A DNA stretch of 64,000 nucleotides from Flaviflagellibacter sp963786225 (GTDB lineage Bacteria > Pseudomonadota > Alphaproteobacteria > Rhizobiales > Methylopilaceae): NCBI GenBank assembly GCA_963786225.1, contig CAWAYQ010000016.1, forward strand, positions 1 to 64,000. Direction: 5' to 3'. Below the pieces are notes generated by a model. That model was given only the letters and a program-made list of their open reading frames with translations, did no database searches and had not been told where the DNA came from. Shown piece after piece: positions 26,573 through 34,913 of this stretch (the first letter of the stretch is position 1; every line of letters begins with the position of its first letter). The translations under genes and the position numbers were made by a program.

Positions 26573-28115
26573 ATGGAAACAGACGTACCGGGCAGATTGA
26601 TGACCAAGGCCACCGAAAGCGACGATGTCGATTCATTCGTCCGTGCCACGTCGCGCTATCGCGCGTATGGCCACCGGGAACGCGAAGGCCTGTGGCGCGA
26701 CAGGCTTGCGCTGAATGCGACCGAGCTGGAACGCCTTTCCTCTTTCTCCGGCCTTGAGGAAGCGCCGCTTCAAACGATCGAGACCACGGGCGCTCCTGTC
26801 CCGATGCCGTCCGCTGCGCCGTGTCTGGATTCCGCACATGCGCTTCGGGCGGAAGGCGGAGATCGAAAGCGGCTTATTCTAACGGCGCTGCAAAAAGCGG
26901 CAGCGACCGCAGATCACAACGTCTTCATCACGCTCGGCCGTGCTGAAGATCTAAATGTTGGGGAAGGTGTGCTGTCCGGCATACCGATTGCGGTCAAGGA
27001 TCTCGTCGCCGTCCGGGGTTTTCCCATGACGGGGGGTACGCGGTCTTTGGTGCCCGGTGCGCAGAGCAGCGACGCCGAAGTCGTGCGCAGGCTGCGCGCC
27101 GCGGGTGCGACCCCCATCGGAATGACGAACCTTCATGAACTGGCCTTCGGGATCACCAGCGACAATCCCCATTTCGGCCGGGTCAGAAACCCCAGGGCAC
27201 CCGATCGGATATCCGGCGGATCGAGCGGCGGATCGGCCGCGGCCATCGCGCTGGGGATCGTGCCGATCAGCATCGGGACCGACACGGCTGGTTCGATCCG
27301 GCTTCCTGCCGCGTGCTGCGGCGTGGTCGGCATGAAGCCGAGCTACGATCTTGTGCCGCGCGATGGAGCGAATGGACCTGGCTTGGTCACTCGATCACAT
27401 CGGGCCGTTCGCCGCTAATGTCGCGGACCTTGCCGTTGCGCTGTCGATCATGTCCGGCGCCGATCCCGCCTGCACGAACATCCTGTCGAAGCCCTCGACG
27501 CCCCGCCTCGTCCGGCCGCGGAATTTCTTCTTCGATGTCCTCGAACCATCCCTGCGCGCCCGTATCGAAGAGGCTCTCGCGCGGATCGCTCGGGCCGGCG
27601 TCGAGATCGTCGAGCGTGACATCCCGGACGTAGAGCTGGCGGCCGCCGCGCAGTTCGCGACGATCAGTGCGGAAGCAACCCAGTCGAACTGGCGCCGCTT
27701 CAACGAGGCGCCCGAAGGGCTTGGTGAAGATGTCCGCGTGCGTCTCGAGGCGGGGCAATTCATGCTCGCGGCCGATTATGTCTCGGCGCAGAGATTTCGC
27801 CGGCGTCTCCGCGAGACCATGACCGCCGCGCTGGCAGGCTGTGACGCGTTCGTCACGCCGACGATTGCGGTCGCGGCTCCGGTCGCTGGTCTGCAGCACG
27901 TCGAGATCGACGGAATCTCCATCCCGATGCATGCGGCGATGACGCGCTGCACCGCGCCGTTCAATGTGACGGGAATGCCCGCGCTGACCCTGCCGTGCGG
28001 TACGGACCGCGACGGTCTCCCGGTCGGGCTTCAGATTGCCGGCAGGCTGGGTGAAGACGCGGAGCTGCTCGCTCTGGCGCAGATCATCGAGACGGAACTC
28101 GCAGGCATCGCATAG
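26573..28115 (+). pseudogene. Amidase (amidase signature family), one frameshift
   Basis: Amidase-signature enzymes use a Ser-cisSer-Lys triad. The Lys is in GIPIAVKDLVAVRGFPMTGG, the Ser region is RISGGSSGGSAAAIALGIVP and the oxyanion segment is GTDTAGSIRLPAACCGVVGM. At about 27369 an extra A (GCGAATGG) breaks the frame after LVPRDGA; removing one base gives MDLAWSLDHIGPFAANVADL and the remainder to VGLQIAGRLGEDAELLALAQ. All catalytic residues come before the break. A later Met at 26600 is an alternative start. Divergent from the transporter operon and probably part of the same pathway, cleaving an amide of the imported compound. Confidence 0.8.
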
Positions 28116-28139
28116 CGCTTGTGCCTTTGCCCTCTGAGA

Positions 28140-29027
28140 TCATGGGCGTCCGCGCAATTCGCGCACGAACATTTTCAGCAGGGGTGTCTGTTCGACGAAG
28201 GGGCCTGTGAGCAGGAGAAATTGCGAAGAAATCCGAGTCTGGGGCGAAAGGAGCGGTTTCATTTCGCTCGCGGACACCCAGGCCTTGGCATAGTGCTCCG
28301 GAAGATAGCCAATCACTTTTCCGCTAAGGATAAACATCGCCTGAGCCTCCATATTCGAGGCGTACGCACGCACATTGGCATTCTTGAAGAACGTTAGATC
28401 TTTCTTGTTGGCATAGGGGCGAATAACGAAGTCATACTTGGCGACGTCGCCTATCGACAGCCTTTTCCTGCCGGCAAACAAAGGATGGTTGTTCCCGCAA
28501 TACAGGGTGCTGTACTCGCGATAGAGAGGAACAGATTCGAACTTTCCGAAGAATTCGGTGTGGGGGGAGATCGCAATGTCGATCCCTCCCTTCTCCAGTT
28601 CGGCCGCCAGAACAGGGGGGTGACTGACGGAAACCCGGATCTCCGGCTGCCCCTCCTGGCTCATGCAAGTGGCAATGGCTTTGGATATAGGTGAGAGAGG
28701 ATCCGTGATGGTTGTGTCGACGATGCCCAGGCGGATCGTACCGACGACCTGATGACGAAGCTCTCCCAAACGGCTCTCGAAGTTGGAGAGCGAGCCCATC
28801 AATCCCTTCGAGGCGTCGTAGACGTCGCGCCCGCGCTGCGTGAGACGAAAGCCGCCTCTCCCTCGCCTGCAAAGCTCGAACCCCAGCCGTTCCTCAAGCG
28901 CCTTGAGATGAAAGCTGATCGTGGACTGGCTCATGCCGAGCGCAAGCTGGGCCCCGGTGAAGCCGTCATGTTCAACAATAGCGCGGAAGACCAGAAGGCC
29001 CCGCAAGTCGGTTTGTCCGATCCGCAT
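28140..29027 (-). CDS. LysR family transcriptional regulator
   Basis: A 295-residue regulator. Helix-turn-helix: FTGAQLALGMSQSTISFHLK followed by ALEERLGFELCRRGRGGF. The effector domain starts at TIRLGIVDTTITDPLSPISK and contains GGIDIAISPHTEFFGKFESV. Convergent with the amidase gene, with 24 bp between stops. Probably controls the amidase-transporter cluster or the tripartite transporter next to it. Intact. Confidence 0.9.
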   Translation of the reverse strand: MRIGQTDLRGLLVFRAIVEHDGFTGAQLALGMSQSTISFHLKALEERLGFELCRRGRGGFRLTQRGRDVYDASKGLMGSLSNFESRLGELRHQVVGTIRLGIVDTTITDPLSPISKAIATCMSQEGQPEIRVSVSHPPVLAAELEKGGIDIAISPHTEFFGKFESVPLYREYSTLYCGNNHPLFAGRKRLSIGDVAKYDFVIRPYANKKDLTFFKNANVRAYASNMEAQAMFILSGKVIGYLPEHYAKAWVSASEMKPLLSPQTRISSQFLLLTGPFVEQTPLLKMFVRELRGRP

Positions 29028-29116
29028 GGTGAAAGATCACACCACGGCGAGCCGCCAGCAACCGAAAATTGATCTGGCGGGCGAAGGGACGCGGACGCCC
29101 GATGCGCAACGGGAAA

Positions 29117-29594
29117 CTAGCCGACTTCCTCGATAGCTCGATCCTTGTTGCGGCGAACGGCCGGCAGAACCATCGCGCCAAGAACGACGACGGTGACGCA
29201 CAAAAATGCCGCGCTCAAAGGCTCGGAGATGAAGGTCGTGACATCCCCGCTGCGAGAGAACCAAAGACCGCCTGAAGTTCTCCTCAAGCATCGGTCCCAG
29301 CACAAACCCCAGAATAAAGGGAGCAGGCTCGCATCCGGCCTTAAGGAATATGTAGCCGAGCGCGCCGAAGAATGCGGCGAGCAGGACGTCCAGGGTGCTT
29401 CCGTCGACCGAATAGACTCCGATGCAGGAGAACATAAGGATTGCGGGATAGAGGTGCCGGTAGGGAATCTTGAGCATCTTGACCCACAGGCCCACCAGCG
29501 GAAGGTTCAGGAGGACAAGAAGAAGGTTGCCGATCCACATACTGGCGATCAGCCCCCAGAACAGTTCGGGATGCTGCGTCATGACCTTGACCAA
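29117..29594 (-). pseudogene. TctA-type tripartite tricarboxylate transporter permease, C-terminal remnant
   Basis: Only the last third of a TctA permease is left: TQHPELFWGLIASMWIGNLL, RHLYPAILMFSCIGVYSVDG, FFGALGYIFLKAGCEPAPFI and LGPMLEENFRRSLVLS. Near 29250 the frame shifts and the true ending continues as SGDVTTFISEPLSAAFLCVT and VLPAVRRNKDRAIEEVG, with a stop at 29117. About 340 N-terminal residues are missing; an in-frame stop lies just past 29608. TctB and TctC are not seen. The family normally imports citrate-like acids. Confidence 0.75.
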
Positions 29595-29645
29595 TCCTGC
29601 CGAACTCTACGGCTTTCCCTCCTGATCAACGAAAAGGGCGTCCAC

Positions 29646-30593
29646 GTGAGCGATACAAAGATCAAGGCCATGCGCGAGCTTCTCGGTTCCGGGAAGATCA
29701 TTGTTTCGCCCGGAATATTCGACGGATACAGCGCCCGTCTCGTCGAGAAGATGGGTTTCAAGACGGCGTCCGTTACCGGCGCGGGGCTGTCCAATTCGCG
29801 ACTCAGCCAGCCGGATATCGGCATTATGTCTCTGACCGAGAATGTCGAAGCCTGTCGCTACCTGTCACGGTCGGTGTCCATCCCGGTCATGGCCGATGCA
29901 GACACCGGTTACGGAAACCAGGTCACCGTCTACCACACCGTTCAGTTCTTTGAAGACGCCGGCATCGTCGGGATCAACATCGAGGACCAGGTCAGTCCCA
30001 AGAGATGCGGCCATATGCGTGGCAAGGAGGTCATTCCGGCGCGCGAGGCGGCAAAGAAGATCGAAGCGGCCGTCGCGGCCAAGCGGAACCCCGGCTTCAT
30101 CATCAATGCTCGTACGGATGCGATTGCGGTCGAAGGTCTCGATGGCGCGATCGAGCGCGCGAAGATGTATCTGGCGGCAGGGGCCGACATGGTCTACCCG
30201 GACGCCATCAAGTCCGAAGAGGACATCACGCGCTTCGTTGACGCGGTGGGCGGCCCGGTCAACATCAATATGGGCTTTGGCATCAGATCCCGTCCGACAA
30301 CGCCGCTGATCTCGATCAAGCGTTTGCAGGAGATCGGGGTGGCTCGCGTTAGCTTTGCGCGAATGTTGCCGGCGGCCGCCATCGCCAGCATGACGAAAGC
30401 ACTGGAGCTTCTAAAGGACTCGGCCGAAACCGGTGTCGTCCACGACCGTCCCGACCTGCTCGCCAGTATCGAGGACATCACGGATCTGATGGGATATGAG
30501 TTCATCGACAAACTCGAATCAGAGTTTCTTCTCGAAGATGAACTGGGTCGTAAATACGGATCCGGAGACCGGGCCTTCGTCGTACGCGGCTAA
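29646..30593 (+). CDS. Isocitrate lyase / PEP mutase family protein
   Basis: A 315-residue TIM-barrel lyase. Motifs: GKIIVSPGIFDGYSARLVEK, IPVMADADTGYGNQVTVYHT (metal-binding Asp pair), INIEDQVSPKRCGHMRGKEV with the catalytic Cys of KRCGH, and IINARTDAIAVEGLDGAIER. It resembles 2-methylisocitrate or 2,3-dimethylmalate lyases and oxaloacetate decarboxylases. GTG 29646 (VSDTKIKAMRELLG) is chosen as the start because coding character begins there. Next to a TctA remnant it probably cleaved an imported di- or tricarboxylic acid. The exact substrate is not known. Confidence 0.85.
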   Translation: MSDTKIKAMRELLGSGKIIVSPGIFDGYSARLVEKMGFKTASVTGAGLSNSRLSQPDIGIMSLTENVEACRYLSRSVSIPVMADADTGYGNQVTVYHTVQFFEDAGIVGINIEDQVSPKRCGHMRGKEVIPAREAAKKIEAAVAAKRNPGFIINARTDAIAVEGLDGAIERAKMYLAAGADMVYPDAIKSEEDITRFVDAVGGPVNINMGFGIRSRPTTPLISIKRLQEIGVARVSFARMLPAAAIASMTKALELLKDSAETGVVHDRPDLLASIEDITDLMGYEFIDKLESEFLLEDELGRKYGSGDRAFVVRG

Positions 30594-30642
30594 GTTCGGC
30601 TGACCGTAGGAGCTCCCACCCGTAAACCAGTGGGGTAAATCA

Positions 30643-31698
30643 ATGACGGCGGACACGGCGGGCACCAAACTTGCGCGGATGCCGCAGGCTCGCCTTGTCG
30701 ATGTGGCGCGGGTGTCCGGCGTGTCGATCGCGACGGTCTCCCGGGCGCTCAACATGCCGGACCTCGTAAGCGAATCGACCCGTTCGCTCATTCGTGAAGC
30801 GATCTCAAGCCTGAATTACGTTCCGAATGGCGCCGCGCGGACCCTTGCGTCTCAACGCTCGCGAACGATCGGCGCAATCATTCCGACCATACGGAACACA
30901 ACGGCGGCACAGACGATCGAGAGCTTCGAACGCGTGCTGGGGGCATCGGGTTACAGCCTGCTGCTCGCGGCGTCGGAGAGCAATTCTCTTCGTACGTTCA
31001 AAAGCATTTCGGTGATGATAGAAAAGAGCGTCGATGCCGTCTTCATCATCACCTACCTGAACGATGAGAAATGCTACGAGGCGCTGCAACGGAAGGGGAT
31101 TCCGTTCATCGTCGCCGGCCCCGAACCTGAGCGGTCCGACATCCCTCATGTCACCTACAACCATCGCGCGGCGGCACTCAGCATCCTCGATCATCTGCTG
31201 GAGGAGGGCCACCGAGATTTTGCCCTCATACTAAGCCCGCCGGCGGAAAGCGTCCGACTGCGCGAGCGGACCGAGGCACTTAAGACGAGACTGTCGAGCC
31301 TGGGCCTGCATTTGCCGGACAACCGGATTGTTGAAGTTCCCGGCAGCACGTTTGCGTGTGGACGCGAAGGGCTGCGCTTCATCCAACAGCAGGGCCCGTT
31401 TCCAACGGCAATCATCGCAAGCAACGATTACCTCGCTGCCGGCGCGGTGTTCGAGTGCCAACAGCAGGGGATTGCGGTCCCGCAGCGTGTCTCGATCGCC
31501 GGATATGGAGACGCTGATGTGGCCAGCCAGATGCATCCGAAACTCACCACAATTCGGCCGCCCAGAGCCGAAATCGGCGAACTTGCGGCCCGCTTCCTCC
31601 TCGATAAGCTCGCGGGCAAGCACCCGAACTTGCCAACGGAGCTCGCCGTGAAGTTCTTGACCGGCAACTCGACGGGAAACGTGCCGGGGGCGCGATAA
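30643..31698 (+). CDS. LacI family transcriptional regulator
   Basis: A 351-residue regulator. The DNA-binding part is VDVARVSGVSIATVSRALNM followed by the hinge YVPNGAARTLASQRSRTIGA. The effector domain has the usual IIPTIRNTTAAQTIESFERV, FIITYLNDEKCYEALQRKGI and FPTAIIASNDYLAAGAVFEC. It lies 49 bp behind the lyase gene on the same strand and is the natural candidate regulator for it and for the lost tripartite transporter. Intact. Confidence 0.9.
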   Translation: MTADTAGTKLARMPQARLVDVARVSGVSIATVSRALNMPDLVSESTRSLIREAISSLNYVPNGAARTLASQRSRTIGAIIPTIRNTTAAQTIESFERVLGASGYSLLLAASESNSLRTFKSISVMIEKSVDAVFIITYLNDEKCYEALQRKGIPFIVAGPEPERSDIPHVTYNHRAAALSILDHLLEEGHRDFALILSPPAESVRLRERTEALKTRLSSLGLHLPDNRIVEVPGSTFACGREGLRFIQQQGPFPTAIIASNDYLAAGAVFECQQQGIAVPQRVSIAGYGDADVASQMHPKLTTIRPPRAEIGELAARFLLDKLAGKHPNLPTELAVKFLTGNSTGNVPGAR

Positions 31699-31736
31699 AC
31701 GCCGGCGGCGTGGACAGGTGGAGTGCGGCCTGTAGG

Positions 31737-32498
31737 ATGCCCGTCATGATGAGTTCAGGAATTTTCCGCGCGGCAGCCGTATTTATTAGCGTTCTGCTCC
31801 CAGGTGCAGCCGCGGCCCAGGACCTCGTAATTCCTCCGGCCGTCTATCCCACTCTTGCTGCGACGGCGGCGAACGCCGCCGCGTTTGCCCCGCAGGGCTG
31901 GGTGATCGAGGCGCAGGCCGAGGGCGATCTCAACAAGGACGGCCAGGCCGATCTTGCTTTCGTTCTGCACGAAGCGAACCCCGGAAATGTCATCAAGAAC
32001 CCGGACGGCCTAGGCACGCCGGAAATCGATACGAATCCCCGCATGCTCGCCGTCGCGTTCCGCGACGGCGAGGCGTACAGACTCGTTCTTGAAAACCATG
32101 CGCTCATTCCGCGCTACGAGACGCCGACCATCGACGATCCGTTCAACAAGGACAACGGGCTCGCGATCTCGCGCGGTGCAGTCTCGGTGACGCTCTATTT
32201 GTTCGCCAACGCCGGCGGCTGGGATGCGGGCAATATCACATTCGCCTTCCGCTACCAGAACGCCCGTTTTGAGTTGATCGGCTGGGACAGCGACATGACG
32301 ACCCGCAATACGGGCGTGGTCACCAAGAAGAGCATGAACTTCTCGACCGGCATTCTGGAGGTGCGCACGGGTTCGATCGAGAACGACAAGGAAACCGTCA
32401 AGAAGCGGAAGCTGCGCACGGGCATCCTGCCGATCGAGAAGGTCGGCGACGGGATGATGTTCGGTTCCGGCGCCGAAGGCAGCCCGGCCATCGAGTAG
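31737..32498 (+). CDS. Hypothetical exported protein with EF-hand-like loop
   Basis: A 253-residue protein with a signal peptide (FRAAAVFISVLLPGAAAAQD). After cleavage it reads AQAEGDLNKDGQADLAFVLH, a DxNxDGxxD calcium-binding loop of the FG-GAP/dockerin type, then a beta-rich region with GAVSVTLYLFANAGGWDAGN and FAFRYQNARFELIGWDSDMT. Such proteins are usually periplasmic beta-propeller-like pieces of unknown role. Starts at 31737 or 31746 are both possible. The 3' end faces gshB across 8 bp. Confidence 0.7.
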   Translation: MPVMMSSGIFRAAAVFISVLLPGAAAAQDLVIPPAVYPTLAATAANAAAFAPQGWVIEAQAEGDLNKDGQADLAFVLHEANPGNVIKNPDGLGTPEIDTNPRMLAVAFRDGEAYRLVLENHALIPRYETPTIDDPFNKDNGLAISRGAVSVTLYLFANAGGWDAGNITFAFRYQNARFELIGWDSDMTTRNTGVVTKKSMNFSTGILEVRTGSIENDKETVKKRKLRTGILPIEKVGDGMMFGSGAEGSPAIE

Positions 32499-32506
32499 GC
32501 GCGCCG

Positions 32507-33448
32507 TCAGCCGCGCTTCTTCTCGATGGCATCCCAGACAATGGCCGCCACATCCGGGCCGCCGGTTTTCGCGATGGCGCGGATGCCGGTCGGCGATGTG
32601 ACATTGATCTCGGTGAGATAGTCGCCGATCACGTCGATGCCGACGAAGAGCAGGCCCATCTTCTTGAGCGTCGGGCCGATCGTCCTGATGATTTCCGCCT
32701 CGCGCGGTGTCAGCTCCGCCGCTTCCGCCTGGCCGCCGCGCACCATGTTGGAACGAAGATCGTCCGCCGCCGGAACGCGGTTCACGGCGCCTGCGAACGT
32801 GCCCTCGACGAGAATGATGCGCTTGTCGCCCTTGACGACGGCCGGAAGGAATTTCTGGATCACCCAAGGCTCGCGCCATGTGGTCGAGAACATGTCGATC
32901 AGCGAGCCGTAGTTCTGGTCCTCCGCCTTGATGCGGAACACCGCCGCCCCGCCATGCCCATACAGCGGCTTCATCACCACATCGCCCTGTTCCTTGCGAA
33001 AGAGCGCGATCTCGGCCGGATCGCGGCTGATGAGCGTGGGCGGCATCAGGTCGGGGAACTCGGTGACGAGGATCTTCTCGGGGGCATTGCGTACTGAAGC
33101 CGGGTCGTTGACCACGAGCGTCTTCGGATGCACGCGCTCCAGCATATGGGTGGTTGTAATGTAGGCAAGGTCGAAAGGCGGATCCTGCCGCAGCAGGATG
33201 ACGTCGAAATCAGCAAGCGCCGTACGCACGCCGTCGCCAAGAGTAAAATGCTCGCCCTTGACATCCTTTACCGTCAGCTTCTGCGCGCTCGCAAAGGGCG
33301 TGCTGCCGACAAGGGCCAGCCGGTCCGGTGTGTAATAGCTGAGGGTGTGCCCACGCCTCTGGGCTTCCAGCAGCAGCGCGAAGGTCGAATCGCCTGCGAT
33401 ATTGATGCGTTCGATGGGGTCCATCTGAACGGCGACGTTGAGCGGCAT
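32507..33448 (-). CDS. gshB: Glutathione synthetase
   Basis: A 313-residue ATP-grasp ligase joining gamma-glutamylcysteine and glycine. It has the family's MDPIERINIAGDSTFALLLE start, VILLRQDPPFDLAYITTTHM, ATP-grasp segments DVVMKPLYGHGGAAVFRI and IILVEGTFAGAVNRVPAADD, and the C-terminal GLLFVGIDVIGDYLTEINVT. Length and motifs are normal. It ends the leftward series rsmI-yraN-gshB, 16 bp after yraN, an order common in this group. Confidence 0.97.
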   Translation of the reverse strand: MPLNVAVQMDPIERINIAGDSTFALLLEAQRRGHTLSYYTPDRLALVGSTPFASAQKLTVKDVKGEHFTLGDGVRTALADFDVILLRQDPPFDLAYITTTHMLERVHPKTLVVNDPASVRNAPEKILVTEFPDLMPPTLISRDPAEIALFRKEQGDVVMKPLYGHGGAAVFRIKAEDQNYGSLIDMFSTTWREPWVIQKFLPAVVKGDKRIILVEGTFAGAVNRVPAADDLRSNMVRGGQAEAAELTPREAEIIRTIGPTLKKMGLLFVGIDVIGDYLTEINVTSPTGIRAIAKTGGPDVAAIVWDAIEKKRG

Positions 33449-33464
33449 GGGTAGATCCGGAAGT

Positions 33465-33833
33465 TCAGCGGCCGGCGTCGAAGGCGGCCTTCAGGTGGCG
33501 GGGCAGGCGGCCGGGCGCGACCAGCACGGCATCGAAGCGCATAGCGTACCCCACATAATGCGGGTGACGCGAGATGTAAGCCTCCGCACCGCGAACGATG
33601 CGGGCGCGCTGGGAATGGCGGATGCTCTCCGCGGCGAGATCCAGCGTAGGGCGCGCCTTGACCTCGACGAAGACGAGGCAGCGGCCCTTCAGCGCCACGA
33701 TATCGACCTCGCCGACATAGGTCGAAAAGCGGCGCGCCAGGATTGTGTAGCCCTTGAGACGCAGGAGAAGCACCGCGCGTTTCTCGCCGCGCATGCCGAG
33801 TCCGTGTGCCGCGCGGCGGGCGGCTGTGTTCAT
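33465..33833 (-). CDS. yraN: YraN family (UPF0102) protein
   Basis: A 122-residue protein with the nuclease-like fold of the family: RGEKRAVLLLRLKGYTILAR, the acidic core EVDIVALKGRCLVFVEVKAR and RFDAVLVAPGRLPRHLKAAF. The Asp in GEVDIV and Glu in VEVKAR are the conserved putative metal ligands. Its ATG overlaps the rsmI stop (ATGA). Function in the cell is not established; a role near DNA uptake or recombination has been proposed from neighbours in other species. Confidence 0.93.
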   Translation of the reverse strand: MNTAARRAAHGLGMRGEKRAVLLLRLKGYTILARRFSTYVGEVDIVALKGRCLVFVEVKARPTLDLAAESIRHSQRARIVRGAEAYISRHPHYVGYAMRFDAVLVAPGRLPRHLKAAFDAGR

Positions 33834-34771
33834 GCCTCGCCTGCTTTGGTCAGCTTCAGCGCCCGCGCATAGACTTCCCGCTTCGGTGTGCCGCTCGTTT
33901 TCGCGACTTCCGCGACGGCGTCCTTGAGCGATACCCGGGCCAGGGCCGATTTCAGCGCGGCGTCGACATCTTCCTCCGAGGCGGCTTCCGCTTCGGGGGG
34001 TGGCGCGATGAGCAGCACAATCTCGCCTTTCGGAGCGCGTTCGGCATCGGCATAGGCCTCCGCCAGTTCGTTCAGCGTCCCACGCCGCACCTCCTCGAAA
34101 TGCTTGGTCAGTTCGCGCGCGACCGCAGCCTGCCGCGGACCGAAGACGTTCGCGAGATCGGCGAGGCTTGCGGCGAGGCGCGGCCCGCTTTCGAAAAAGA
34201 CGAGCGTTCCCGGCACGTGGATCAAGGCCTCCGCGCGCGTGCGGCGCGCCGCGCTTTTTGGCGGCAGGAAGCCCTCAAAGAAGAATCGGTCGGTCGGCAA
34301 TCCGGCGACGACAAGCCCGGTCAGAACCGCCGATGCTCCGGGGAGGGCGGTCACGGCAAAGCCGTTCTCCACAACATCCCGCACAAGCTTGTATCCCGGA
34401 TCGGAGATGAGGGGCGTTCCGGCATCCGATACCAGCGCCAGGGCCTCGCCGGCCTTCAGCCGGGCCAGCACCTTCGGCCGCATCTCGGCGGCATTGTGCT
34501 CGTGATAGGGCACAACCGGCCTTGAAATTCCGTAATGCGTCAGAAGCTTGCGGGTGACGCGGCTGTCCTCCGCCAGAATCACATCGGCGCTCGCAAGGGT
34601 CTCCAGCGCCCGTATCGTTATATCGCCGAGGTTTCCAATCGGCGTCGCGACGACCGAAAGCCCCGCCTGGGGGCGGGGCGCCTCCAGCCGGTGGCCGTAG
34701 ACGATGAAGTGTCGCGTAGAAGCCGCAGCGGCGGACCGCCCCGGGGAAGGCCGCCGGTCAAGGCTTGGCAT
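33830..34771 (-). CDS. rsmI: 16S rRNA 2'-O-ribose C1402 methyltransferase
   Basis: A 313-residue SAM-dependent methyltransferase of the tetrapyrrole-methylase fold. Motifs: SVVATPIGNLGDITIRALET, ADVILAEDSRVTRKLLTHYG, ALVSDAGTPLISDPGYKLVR and GLPTDRFFFEGFLPPKSAAR. The N-terminal 38 residues before SVVATP are longer than usual and Ser/Arg-rich, so the start could be later. Upstream member of the rsmI-yraN-gshB set and divergent from the LpoA-like lipoprotein gene, the common arrangement. Confidence 0.96.
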   Translation of the reverse strand: MPSLDRRPSPGRSAAAASTRHFIVYGHRLEAPRPQAGLSVVATPIGNLGDITIRALETLASADVILAEDSRVTRKLLTHYGISRPVVPYHEHNAAEMRPKVLARLKAGEALALVSDAGTPLISDPGYKLVRDVVENGFAVTALPGASAVLTGLVVAGLPTDRFFFEGFLPPKSAARRTRAEALIHVPGTLVFFESGPRLAASLADLANVFGPRQAAVARELTKHFEEVRRGTLNELAEAYADAERAPKGEIVLLIAPPPEAEAASEEDVDAALKSALARVSLKDAVAEVAKTSGTPKREVYARALKLTKAGEA

Positions 34772-34913
34772 CGGAGAATCCGTGGTTTACCAAGGGTCGG
34801 GACGTTACGCCGGGGTCGCGGCGCGAGCAATGCGCGAGACCTCAACAGAAGCCGCCGTGTGCGCGTCCCTGGGTTTGGCGGCCCGCTCATAAGTTTGTTT
34901 ACGAGGCTGGCCA

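Noticed and set aside
29060..29110. On the minus strand the bases read like a tRNA 3' end (TCCCTTCGCCCGCC), and the plus strand reads GEGTRTP as in many spurious tRNA-antisense proteins.
   Set aside because: No anticodon stem, D-arm or acceptor partner is found upstream, and the T-loop lacks the TTC motif. At most a tRNA scrap.
13631..29611. A 13-base identity (GCCGAACTCTACG) at 13631-13643 and 29599-29611, both near apparent junctions.
   Set aside because: In 64 kb of high-GC DNA several chance 13-base matches are expected, and the flanks do not agree.
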